Below are positions 44,437 through 51,522 of a stretch of DNA of 64,000 nucleotides, one piece after another (within the stretch, counting starts at the first letter, position 1; each line of letters begins with the position of its first letter). Under the pieces are notes generated by a model. The model ran no database searches. It saw only the letters and a list, made by a program, of their open reading frames with translations, and was not told where the DNA came from. Source of the DNA: Sulfitobacter sp. (GTDB lineage: Bacteria; Pseudomonadota; Alphaproteobacteria; Rhodobacterales; Rhodobacteraceae); the NCBI GenBank assembly GCA_029252045.1, contig JAQXCD010000059.1, forward strand, positions 61,269 through 125,268. The letters are read 5' to 3'. A program made the position numbers and the translations under genes.

Positions 44437-45618
44437 ATGAATGCCGCTGATACTGCATGGATCATGACCGCAACAGCGCTGGTGCTGATGATGACACTGC
44501 CGGGGCTTGCCCTTTTCTATGGCGGCCTTGTGCGCGCCCGCAACGTGCTGAGCGTGTTTATGCACTGCTATGCCATCGCCTGTTTGATGAGCCTTCTGTG
44601 GTTCCTGTTCGGCTATTCCATCGCCTTTGGCGAAGGCGACACGGGCCTTTGGGGCGGTTTGGGTAAAACGACATTGGCCGGTGTGACCATCGATAGCCTG
44701 ACAGGCACCCTGCCCGAGATTGCCTTCTTCGCGTTCCAGATGACCTTTGCCATCATCACCCCCGCCCTGATCGTCGGCGCCTACGCCGAGCGGATCGGCT
44801 TTGGCTTTGTGATGCTGTTCTCGGGTCTGTGGATGCTGCTGTGCTATGCGCCTGTTGTGCATTGGGTCTGGGGCGGCGGGATGCTGGCCGATGGCGGTAT
44901 CTTTGGCGAAACGGGTGTGCGCGATTTTGCGGGCGGCATTGTGGTGCACGAAACCGCAGGCATCGCCGCGATTATTCTGGCGGTCTTCCTTGGGGCGCGC
45001 AAAAACCAGCATACCCCACCCCATAACCCCGGTCTGGTGATGGTCGGTGCGGGCCTGCTGTGGGTCGGTTGGTTCGGCTTTAACGGCGGCAGCCAACTGG
45101 CGGCGGACGGCGGTGCGGCAATGGCCATCACGGTCACCCATATCTCTGCCGCGACGGCCTCGCTGACATGGGCGCTGTGGGAGCGGATCAAGTTCGGCAA
45201 ATCCTCGCTGGTTGGCATCGTGACGGGCACCATTGCGGGCCTTGCCTCGATCACGCCTGCCTCGGGTTATGTAGAGCCTTGGCACGCAGTAGTGATCGGT
45301 GCGGTAGCGGGGATCATGTGTCAGGAAGCCGTTGTGCTGATCCGCAACAAAGCCAAGATCGACGATACGCTGGATGTTATGGCGGTCCACGGTGTGGGTG
45401 GCATCTTCGGTACAATCATGATTGCGGCATTCGGGTTGGGGTCCTGGACCGCTCAGCTCGGCTCGCTGCTGATTGTCGGTGTGTTTACCACCTTTGTTAC
45501 GGTTGTGCTGATTCTGATATGCCGCGCCATCACCCCCCTGCGCGTGGATGCCGAGACCGAAGTCAACGGCCTTGATCTGGCAGTGCATGGCGAACGGGCC
45601 TATGATCTGACCAGCTAA
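44437..45618 (+). CDS. amtB: Ammonium transporter AmtB
   Basis: A 393-residue Amt/MEP/Rh channel with about 11 helices for ammonium uptake. The twin pore histidines lie in GGIVVHETAG (His171) and DVMAVHGVGG (His near 330); AYAERIGFG and WFGFNGGS are further signatures. No cleavable signal is obvious, and the first helix starts at residue 5. GGGGAG precedes the start at 44437. There is no glnK next to it, although PII partners usually regulate this channel. It lies near the ntr genes and is a likely NtrC target. A strong terminator follows. Confidence 0.95.
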   Translation: MNAADTAWIMTATALVLMMTLPGLALFYGGLVRARNVLSVFMHCYAIACLMSLLWFLFGYSIAFGEGDTGLWGGLGKTTLAGVTIDSLTGTLPEIAFFAFQMTFAIITPALIVGAYAERIGFGFVMLFSGLWMLLCYAPVVHWVWGGGMLADGGIFGETGVRDFAGGIVVHETAGIAAIILAVFLGARKNQHTPPHNPGLVMVGAGLLWVGWFGFNGGSQLAADGGAAMAITVTHISAATASLTWALWERIKFGKSSLVGIVTGTIAGLASITPASGYVEPWHAVVIGAVAGIMCQEAVVLIRNKAKIDDTLDVMAVHGVGGIFGTIMIAAFGLGSWTAQLGSLLIVGVFTTFVTVVLILICRAITPLRVDAETEVNGLDLAVHGERAYDLTS

Positions 45619-45641
45619 GGTGCTGGGGATAGAATAAAACG

Positions 45642-45669
45642 GGGCGGTCCAAACGGGCCGCCCTTTTTT
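45642..45669 (+). terminator. Strong intrinsic terminator of amtB
   Basis: GGGCGGTCC (45642-45650) and GGGCCGCCC (45655-45663) form nine pairs with one G-U around AAAC, followed by six Ts. This is a classical rightward Rho-independent terminator 24 bases after the amtB stop. Confidence 0.92.
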
Positions 45670-45710
45670 GTTGAATTGCTAAATGACAGCTTCGAGCCCC
45701 AGAGTGTATG

Positions 45711-46088
45711 TTACGGTTTTTGGGCACTTTTTAACACTTTGATTTTTTCTTCCGTTTCAGCTCGCTTATTGGCTTCGTCAAATTGATGTATCTCAAACTG
45801 TTGTTTTCGTGCTTGCGCTACTACACTCGATGCGAACCAGCCATGTACTATTCCAAACGCGAACGAAATCGTGACGGCAAGCCCAATCCAATCCAATGTA
45901 GGGCTTATCCCAAACATTTTGGCCAATGGTAGAAATGAGAGATTTACGAACCAAAACAGCACGATCATTAACGCGGCAAACCCTGCGGTCAAAATTAATG
46001 TGACCTCTGAACCGACGTTTCGACTTGCTCGTTTTCCAATCTTCTGGCGTTCTGTTCTAGTCATTTGTGACGGATCAAAAGTACGCAT
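45711..46088 (-). CDS. Hypothetical two-helix membrane protein
   Basis: A 125-residue protein not recognised as any family. It has a basic N terminus (TRTERQKIGKRAS), two hydrophobic helices (about residues 28-52 and 62-88), and a charged C-terminal tail rich in Lys, Glu and Gln (residues 92-125) that may form a coiled coil. Codons are A/T-rich compared with both neighbours, suggesting recent acquisition. It is isolated between the amtB terminator and the MmgE/PrpD gene. The start is uncertain; an internal ATG lies eight codons in. Confidence 0.5.
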   Translation of the reverse strand: MRTFDPSQMTRTERQKIGKRASRNVGSEVTLILTAGFAALMIVLFWFVNLSFLPLAKMFGISPTLDWIGLAVTISFAFGIVHGWFASSVVAQARKQQFEIHQFDEANKRAETEEKIKVLKSAQKP

Positions 46089-46224
46089 AGTAATCGACTA
46101 TTTCCAGTTATCATTGACATGGAAACACACAGGTTTCCTGTAATCTAACTTACCGAGCAAGAGTTATCCAGTTTCTAAGAACTGGTCGCTTACCTACGGC
46201 AACTACGTCCCGCACAGCGGACAT

Positions 46225-47520
46225 TTACCGACCGTCGTCACCCGAACCCTTGGCTCCTTCAAAACAAGCTGTCACCGCATCCAGATCACTGCCAGTCACC
46301 GCAGTCCACAGCGCATCACCGTGCCCTTCGCCCAGCAGCGCTTGGACCTTTGACCGCAGCTTTACACTGCGCGCCTCAAGCGTGATCGGCGTCATCAAAT
46401 CATGGCGCAGGCGGCGGACTTCGCCGGAAGTCAGCGTCAGGGTGACTTGGGACTGGGTCTCGCTCAGGGTCTCGTCCTCAACCACTTCGATCTTGTCGCG
46501 CAGGGCGATGATGTCTTTGTCGCGGGCGACCGCGTCGCTGAAATTGGCGATGGCCCCTGTGCTGTGGCCCAGCAGCGTCATTGCCGCTGTATGACGGTAG
46601 CTGAATTTCACTTCCAGCCCGGTTTTAGGCTCGGCGATGTTGCACACGGACATCCAGCGCGGATGGGTGCGGATTTTGACTGCGGCGATGCGGTCGGCCT
46701 CCAGCCCCACATCGGCCAGTGCTTCCAGCATGGCGTGCAGGCCGTGGCAGCAGGCATGGAACTTGTGGCTGATTTCACTGATCTGCCACTCCTTGCGGGG
46801 AGGTTTCACCTCGGCGCCCTCGCCATGGTGCGTCACGCCAAAGCCCAGCGGGCCTTCCAGCCCGTCCTCGGCGGCGGTCATGCCCGCCTGCGCCCACAGG
46901 GCAGCCTCCACGCCCGTGCGGGCGGCAAGGCCAGCGTTCAGCGGCTTGGCCATGGTGCCAAACTGCGCCTTGATACCCGACGCCATGGACGCACAAAGCC
47001 CCAAAGCGTGCCGCGTTTGCCCTGCATCCAGCCCCAACATCCGCGCGGCGGCCAGTGTAGCACCAAAGGCCCCTGCTGTTGCCGTCTGGTGATAGCCGAT
47101 CTGATAGTGCCCACGGCCCAGCCAGACCCCGACCATGATCGAGGCTTCAACCCCTACGGCGGCCGCATCAATCGCGTCGGTTAGCGGGGTGTCCAGTGTC
47201 TCGGCCAATGTCATCACGGCAGGCAGCACCGCTACGGACGGGTGGCCGATGTGGGCGAAATGCGTATCGTCGTAATCCAGCGCGTGGCTGAGTGTTCCGT
47301 TGATCAGTGCGGCAGTTGCCGCCCCCGCCCCGTCACCGCCGAAAATATGCGCCGGACCTTCCTCAACCATAGCGGCGCGGCGGAACGGTGCAAACTCGGC
47401 CTCGCGCGCGCCGGCAATGCCACAGGCAGCCCAGTCAAACAGCGACAGCCGCATCATCGCTGCGGCCTCTTCCGGCACCTCGGCGGTGCTGAATTTAACA
47501 AGCTGTTGTGTAAGTCCCAT
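46225..47520 (-). CDS. MmgE/PrpD family protein
   Basis: A 431-residue member of the family that includes 2-methylcitrate dehydratase and cis-aconitate decarboxylase-like enzymes. It shows SLFDWAACGIAGA near the N terminus, ALINGTLSHALDYDDTH near residue 75 and YHQTATAGAFGATLAAARML, with the helical-domain end FKFHACCHGLHAMLEAL-like stretch (KFHACCHGLH). The substrate is unknown. No methylcitrate-cycle genes lie nearby, so a propionate role is not supported. The RatA-type gene ends 20 bases upstream on the same strand. Confidence 0.88.
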   Translation of the reverse strand: MGLTQQLVKFSTAEVPEEAAAMMRLSLFDWAACGIAGAREAEFAPFRRAAMVEEGPAHIFGGDGAGAATAALINGTLSHALDYDDTHFAHIGHPSVAVLPAVMTLAETLDTPLTDAIDAAAVGVEASIMVGVWLGRGHYQIGYHQTATAGAFGATLAAARMLGLDAGQTRHALGLCASMASGIKAQFGTMAKPLNAGLAARTGVEAALWAQAGMTAAEDGLEGPLGFGVTHHGEGAEVKPPRKEWQISEISHKFHACCHGLHAMLEALADVGLEADRIAAVKIRTHPRWMSVCNIAEPKTGLEVKFSYRHTAAMTLLGHSTGAIANFSDAVARDKDIIALRDKIEVVEDETLSETQSQVTLTLTSGEVRRLRHDLMTPITLEARSVKLRSKVQALLGEGHGDALWTAVTGSDLDAVTACFEGAKGSGDDGR

Positions 47521-47540
47521 GGTGTCCTCCCTTGACGGGA

Positions 47541-47984
47541 TCAGCCATAAAGCGCTTGGGCGCGCTTCTCAAATGCTTTGACAACCCGCTGCATGGCCTC
47601 GTTGAAGACCACGCCTATAATTTTCTGCAAAATGGCGTTCTTGAATTCGAAATCTACAAAAAAATCGACCTCGCAACCACCGTCAACATCGTGAAAAGCC
47701 CAGTTTGATTTCATATACTTAAACGGGCCATCCAGATATTCGGTATCGATCTTCATCGGCGTAGGCCATAGCATCACGCGGGAGGTAAACCGCTCGCGGA
47801 AAACCTTGAAAGAAATGATCAGATCGGCGTCCATGACCGTATGATCGCCCTTGTCAGTGGTAGACTTAATGCGCGCGGCAGCGGTCCACGGTAGGAACTG
47901 CGGATACTTACCGACATCAGCGACCAGATCATACATCTGTTTGGCGCTGTAAGGCAGCTTGCGGGTTTCCGAATGTGTGGGCAT
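47541..47984 (-). CDS. RatA/COQ10-like START domain protein
   Basis: A 147-residue polyketide-cyclase/START fold protein. The family start MPTHSETRKLPYSAKQMYDLVADV, given here in part (YSAKQMYDLVADVGKYP), and FKVFRERFTSRV are typical of the group named RatA in Escherichia coli and COQ10 in eukaryotes. In alphaproteobacteria it most likely binds ubiquinone and helps its delivery. The toxin label attached to RatA homologs is not supported here because no antitoxin partner is adjacent. It is divergent from hpt. Confidence 0.88.
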   Translation of the reverse strand: MPTHSETRKLPYSAKQMYDLVADVGKYPQFLPWTAAARIKSTTDKGDHTVMDADLIISFKVFRERFTSRVMLWPTPMKIDTEYLDGPFKYMKSNWAFHDVDGGCEVDFFVDFEFKNAILQKIIGVVFNEAMQRVVKAFEKRAQALYG

Positions 47985-48053
47985 TGATTTCCTGCGTCCG
48001 TTTGCGTAGCCCTCGTATCAAAGCCCGTTCGGGTGTTCAATCAAGAGGTGGCC

Positions 48054-48599
48054 ATGGTTACGCGTCCTTATGTCATAGACGAGATGATCTCGGCCAAATC
48101 CATCGCCGCCCGCATCGAAGAGCTGTGCCGCGAGATCCAGAAAGAGTTCGCCGATACCGACAAGCTGGTTGTTGTAGGCCTGCTGCGCGGCAGTTTTGTG
48201 TTCATCGCCGATCTGGTTCGCGAATTGGACCTGCCGATCGAGGTCGATTTTCTGGAGGCCTCCAGCTATGGCAACGGCATGGAGAGCACGCGGGAAGTGC
48301 GTATTCTCAAGGACTTGCGCGGTGGCATTGAAGGGCGCGATGTGCTGCTGGTTGAGGATATTGTCGATACCGGCCATACGCTGTTCCACGTCACAGGCAT
48401 GCTGCGCGCGCGCAAACCTGCGCGGCTCAAGACAGTTGCCTTGCTGGATAAACCCTCCCGCCGCGAAGTGAACCTGCGCGCGGACCATACGGGTTTCGAG
48501 ATACCGGATGAATTTGTTGTGGGCTACGGCATTGATTTTGCACAACGTAACCGCAACCTGCCGTTTATCGGCAAGGTCCGCTTTACGGATGACGCCTAG
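48054..48599 (+). CDS. hpt: Hypoxanthine phosphoribosyltransferase
   Basis: A 181-residue purine-salvage enzyme forming IMP or GMP from the free base and PRPP. It shows [16 protein letters not shown] (substrate loop), the PRPP-binding signature [14 protein letters not shown] near residue 104, and [17 protein letters not shown]. The start at 48054 has AGAGG six bases upstream; a GTG at 48033 would lack one. A 58-residue ORF begins three bases after the stop and is probably co-transcribed. Confidence 0.95.
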   Translation: MVTRPYVIDEMISAKSIAARIEELCREIQKEFADTDKLVVVGLLRGSFVFIADLVRELDLPIEVDFLEASSYGNGMESTREVRILKDLRGGIEGRDVLLVEDIVDTGHTLFHVTGMLRARKPARLKTVALLDKPSRREVNLRADHTGFEIPDEFVVGYGIDFAQRNRNLPFIGKVRFTDDA

Positions 48600-48602
48600 G
48601 CC

Positions 48603-48779
48603 ATGCTGTCACCGCGGCAGTTGATGCGGGCCAAACGCTGGGTGCAGAATCCGCCTTCGGCCAAACGCGTCAAATTCGTCTTTGGCGTTATTGCCCATGC
48701 CTTGCTGATTGTCGGATTGGAGCATTTCGGTTTCTGGCCCGACTGGGCCAAGGCCGAGAGGATACCGCGCAAGTTTTGA
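48603..48779 (+). CDS. Small membrane protein (58 residues)
   Basis: An ATG three bases after the hpt stop opens 58 codons ending TGA at 48777. The product starts with a basic segment (SPRQLMRAKRWVQNPPS), has one hydrophobic helix (VFGVIAHALLIVGLEHF) and ends GFWPDWAKAERIP. It reads like a small inner-membrane protein conserved in this family, but I cannot name one. Codon choice is as in neighbouring genes, and the hpt junction suggests coupling. A long hairpin spans its stop codon. Confidence 0.6.
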   Translation: MLSPRQLMRAKRWVQNPPSAKRVKFVFGVIAHALLIVGLEHFGFWPDWAKAERIPRKF

Positions 48780-48794
48780 TCCCTGCGCGGTATC
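48761..48794. terminator. 11-bp hairpin over the end of the small gene, facing lipA
   Basis: GATACCGCGCA (48761-48771) and TGCGCGGTATC (48784-48794) are perfect complements around a 12-base loop that contains the TGA of the 58-residue gene. It is followed by TATTTA on the plus strand. Probably it ends both hpt-side and lipA transcripts. Confidence 0.55.
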
Positions 48795-48797
48795 TAT

Positions 48798-49751
48798 TTA
48801 CGCAATACCCAGTTTCTTGTTCCGCGCGGCCCGCAAGCGCGCAAAATCGTCCCCCGCATGATAGCTGGAGCGGGTCAGAGGTGTCGCAGAGACCATCAGG
48901 AAGCCTTTGCCGTAGGCTGCTTTTTCATAGGCGGCAAATTCATCGGGATGCACAAAGCGGTCAACACGGTGGTGTTTTGGCGTCGGCTGTAGGTACTGAC
49001 CGATGGTCAGAAAATCGATATCAGCCGCGCGCATGTCTTCCATGACTTGCAGGACTGCCTGACGGTCCTCGCCCAGACCGACCATGATGCCGGATTTGGT
49101 AAACATCGACGGGTCGAGCTCCTTCACCCGCTGCAACAGGCGTAGGGAATGGAAATAGCGCGCGCCGGGACGCACTTCGGGGTAAAGGCCCGGCACCGTC
49201 TCCAGATTGTGGTTGAACACATCAGGACGCGCTTCCACAACCTTTTCAAGGGCTTCCGGCGCGCAGCGGATGAAATCCGGAGTCAGGATTTCGATGGTAG
49301 TGTCAGGCGCACGGTGACGGATGGCACGGATGGTCTGGGCAAAATGCTCTGCCCCGCCGTCTTCGACATCATCCCGGTCAACAGAGGTAATCACCACATG
49401 GTTCAGCCCCAGTTTGGCCACTGCATCCGCCACACGACCCGGCTCAAACGCATCCAACGCCTCTGGCGGTTTGCCGGTGGCGATGTTGCAGAAGGTACAG
49501 GCACGCGTACAGACTTCGCCCATGATCATCATGGTCGCATGGCCCTGCGACCAGCATTCACCCACATTGGGACAGCCCGCTTCTTCGCAGACTGTCACCA
49601 GCTTATTCTCGCGCATGATGCGCGCCGTGTCCTCATAGCCTTTGCCGCCCGGCGCGCGGACGCGAATCCAGTCCGGCTTTTTCGGCTGGGCATTGTCGGG
49701 ACGGCGTGCCTTTTCAGGGTGACGCAGCTCGGGAATTTTCAGATCACGCAT
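48798..49751 (-). CDS. lipA: Lipoyl synthase
   Basis: A 317-residue radical SAM enzyme that inserts two sulfurs into octanoyl groups on lipoate-dependent enzymes. The auxiliary cluster motif [12 protein letters not shown] precedes the radical SAM motif CTRACTFCN, and the C-terminal SSYHAG serine motif is present. The length is usual. It stands alone on the minus strand with about 120 bases to the DUF6456 gene upstream. No lipB or lipoate ligase is in the window. Confidence 0.97.
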   Translation of the reverse strand: MRDLKIPELRHPEKARRPDNAQPKKPDWIRVRAPGGKGYEDTARIMRENKLVTVCEEAGCPNVGECWSQGHATMMIMGEVCTRACTFCNIATGKPPEALDAFEPGRVADAVAKLGLNHVVITSVDRDDVEDGGAEHFAQTIRAIRHRAPDTTIEILTPDFIRCAPEALEKVVEARPDVFNHNLETVPGLYPEVRPGARYFHSLRLLQRVKELDPSMFTKSGIMVGLGEDRQAVLQVMEDMRAADIDFLTIGQYLQPTPKHHRVDRFVHPDEFAAYEKAAYGKGFLMVSATPLTRSSYHAGDDFARLRAARNKKLGIA

Positions 49752-49872
49752 GGAACCCTCATCCAGTGGTTAAAGGCTATCTAGCACATGATGCGTTAAA
49801 CAAAACCCTGTCGTGACGCATTGCCGCTATGATGACAGCAAATATAGCCTACTCCGCTTTGCCTCAAACGTG

Positions 49873-50976
49873 TCACCCGATCATTGCAGCCCCTGCACTG
49901 CTGTCTTGGGCGTAATATTCTTCCAACCGCATGAGTGCGATACGCAGGACAATCTTGCCCGACCGCGCGGACCAGCCCAAAGCCTTTTCCGCAGTTTCCA
50001 GCCCTTCCAGAAAGCAACAGCACCGCAGGACCACATCCGACAGCCCCGGCCCCAAATCCTGCAAGGCCGCCACCACACGGGCGCTGGCCAATTGCGCACC
50101 GGGCAGGGTATTTGCCGGTTTGGGGGCACTTGCGGGATGCAATGTTTCAAGAAGTCCGTCCCAGTCCGTAGTCTGTGTGGCCCCCATCTGGGCCATCTCG
50201 AAATCCTCACGCAGGCGTTCACCCGCGCGGACCATTTCACGGCTGAGAAAGCGGATGCCATTGCGGTCGCGGCGGCGCGCCAATGCCGCCAAGGGGCTTT
50301 CGGCCATGCCATAGAGCACCCGTTTAGGGACGGCGACTGCATCGGCATCGCCCATAGCCAGACCCGCGCGCGCGCTCTCGTCTCGCGCCATCATATCTGC
50401 AAGGGCGCTGCGGCCGGCTGTTGTGATGTGGTAGCGCGCAATCCGGCCCGTTTGTGACGTCGCTATCCAGCCTTTCAGAGCCATCGCTTCCGCTATGGCA
50501 CGGTCGACCACACCTGTACGGGTGTTTTCACCGTCTCTACCATCCCGAACGATCACGGCTTTTTCCATGTCCGCCGCAACTGCCAGGACGTCACCGTTTT
50601 CACATAACCGGCGCAAAACCCGCAAGCCATGGACGCTTAGCTGTACCATATCGGGCAAGCCGGCACCCGTGGCATCAGCTGTGCCCAGTACTGTGACCGA
50701 TGGCGTGGAATTTGGCGCGGCAGGCGGTGTTCCCCCCAGTGTTTTGAGTACCCCATCGACAAGTGGATTGTCGCGCAGTGTCTCGACCCGTCTGATCTGC
50801 CGCAAGATCGTGGAGGCATGACATCCCTGCTGACGTGCAAGCGCCCGAATGGGCACGCCCATCTCTGTATGATCAATGTAATTCTGCACAGATCGGGGCA
50901 CCCAGCCCGGCACAAATTCCGTCGCCTGGCCGCCCCGATGTTCGTTTTGTTCAAGTTCCAATACCATCTGTCCCAT
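49873..50976 (-). CDS. DUF6456 domain-containing HTH protein
   Basis: A 367-residue protein. An N-terminal HTH-like segment (about residues 35-65, VPIRALARQQGCHASTILRQIRR) is followed by a winged-helix-like region (RIARYHITTAGRSAL) and a C-terminal DUF6456 block: SPLAALARRRDRNG, GERLREDFEMAQMG, CCFLEGLETAEKALGW and SARSGKIVLRIALMRLE. It looks like a DNA-binding regulator of an alphaproteobacterial family without known function. The start at 50976 has GAGGAGGG upstream. It is divergent from the DUF6477 gene across a 234-base gap rich in dyads and CtrA-like half sites. Confidence 0.75.
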   Translation of the reverse strand: MGQMVLELEQNEHRGGQATEFVPGWVPRSVQNYIDHTEMGVPIRALARQQGCHASTILRQIRRVETLRDNPLVDGVLKTLGGTPPAAPNSTPSVTVLGTADATGAGLPDMVQLSVHGLRVLRRLCENGDVLAVAADMEKAVIVRDGRDGENTRTGVVDRAIAEAMALKGWIATSQTGRIARYHITTAGRSALADMMARDESARAGLAMGDADAVAVPKRVLYGMAESPLAALARRRDRNGIRFLSREMVRAGERLREDFEMAQMGATQTTDWDGLLETLHPASAPKPANTLPGAQLASARVVAALQDLGPGLSDVVLRCCCFLEGLETAEKALGWSARSGKIVLRIALMRLEEYYAQDSSAGAAMIG

Positions 50977-51001
50977 GTCTGAGTGTCCCTCCTCAGCGTT
51001 A

Positions 51002-51052
51002 TTAACAATAGGTAAACACAACCTATGAGGGAAGTGGTTACCCATTCGTTAA
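51002..51052. promoter_or_regulatory. CtrA-like sites and a dyad before the DUF6456 gene
   Basis: TTAA-N7-TAAA (51002-51016) and TTAC-N7-TTAA (51038-51052) each differ by one base from the CtrA consensus TTAA-N7-TTAA. Between them ATAGGT-AAACACA-ACCTAT (51008-51026) is a perfect inverted repeat. CtrA control is an inference from the consensus. Confidence 0.4.
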
Positions 51053-51072
51053 AATAATCCGTGAGGAACAGC

Positions 51073-51095
51073 ATTGTTTACAAATGATAAACAAT
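51073..51095. promoter_or_regulatory. Operator-like dyad in the DUF6456/DUF6477 gap
   Basis: ATTGTTTA (51073-51080) and TAAACAAT (51088-51095) are perfect eight-base inverted repeats with a seven-base centre, an AT-rich operator typical of a dimeric regulator. It is 115 bases before the DUF6477 start codon. Confidence 0.55.
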
Positions 51096-51210
51096 CTTGA
51101 ACGGGCCGAACGCCGCTTCGGGTACGCACGCAACACCCACAAAAGTAGTGGATGATGGCGGCACCGGAGCAGGCATGCGTCACGCTCCACGCCTAAAGGA
51201 GCACAAATCC

Positions 51211-51516
51211 ATGAAAGATATCCACACCCTGCTGGCCACGCTGCACCGTCCCCGCCTGCTGATGCGGGCCGCCCGTATCGGCGCGCAAAGCTACCGCCGC
51301 GAAGGCCATCTGCCGCGCCTGTTGGGGTACGGCGTTTTGCCGCGCCACGGGCAGGCCTTGATGCGGCTGATTGAAATGGAAGAAGAACTGGAACAACACC
51401 GCACGCAAACCGGCACAGGCTATAGCGTTGTACGCCATGCGGATGTTCTGATAGCCATTGTGGGAGAGGCGCGGGAGCTGCGGGCCGCACAATCGGGCCC
51501 GCAGCTGGTCTCGTAG
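51211..51516 (+). CDS. DUF6477 family protein
   Basis: A 101-residue basic protein with HRPRLLMRAARIGAQSYRREG near the N terminus and EMEEELEQ in the middle, matching the roseobacter family DUF6477, whose role is unknown. AAAGGAG lies eleven bases before the start at 51211. It lies divergent from the DUF6456 gene, and the two families seem to travel together in Rhodobacteraceae (recalled, not tested). The end of the gene contains an 11-base perfect inverted repeat. Confidence 0.75.
   Translation: MKDIHTLLATLHRPRLLMRAARIGAQSYRREGHLPRLLGYGVLPRHGQALMRLIEMEEELEQHRTQTGTGYSVVRHADVLIAIVGEARELRAAQSGPQLVS
51476..51506. terminator. 11-bp hairpin at the convergent end of DUF6477 and the MttB-family gene
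   Basis: AGCTGCGGGCC (51476-51486) and GGCCCGCAGCT (51496-51506) are perfect complements around nine bases, within the last codons of the DUF6477 gene and 16 bases from the stop of the MttB-family gene. No T-tract follows. It is likely a two-way transcript end. Confidence 0.5.
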
Positions 51517-51522
51517 GGCAGC

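Noticed and set aside
46121..46138. GGAAAC/GTTTCC inverted repeat as an operator
   Set aside because: Six-base arms with a six-base loop in AT-rich DNA are easily found by chance, and no regulator is adjacent.
47541..47984. Reading the RatA homolog as half of a toxin-antitoxin system
   Set aside because: No antitoxin-like partner is adjacent, and the START-domain COQ10 role is more likely in alphaproteobacteria.
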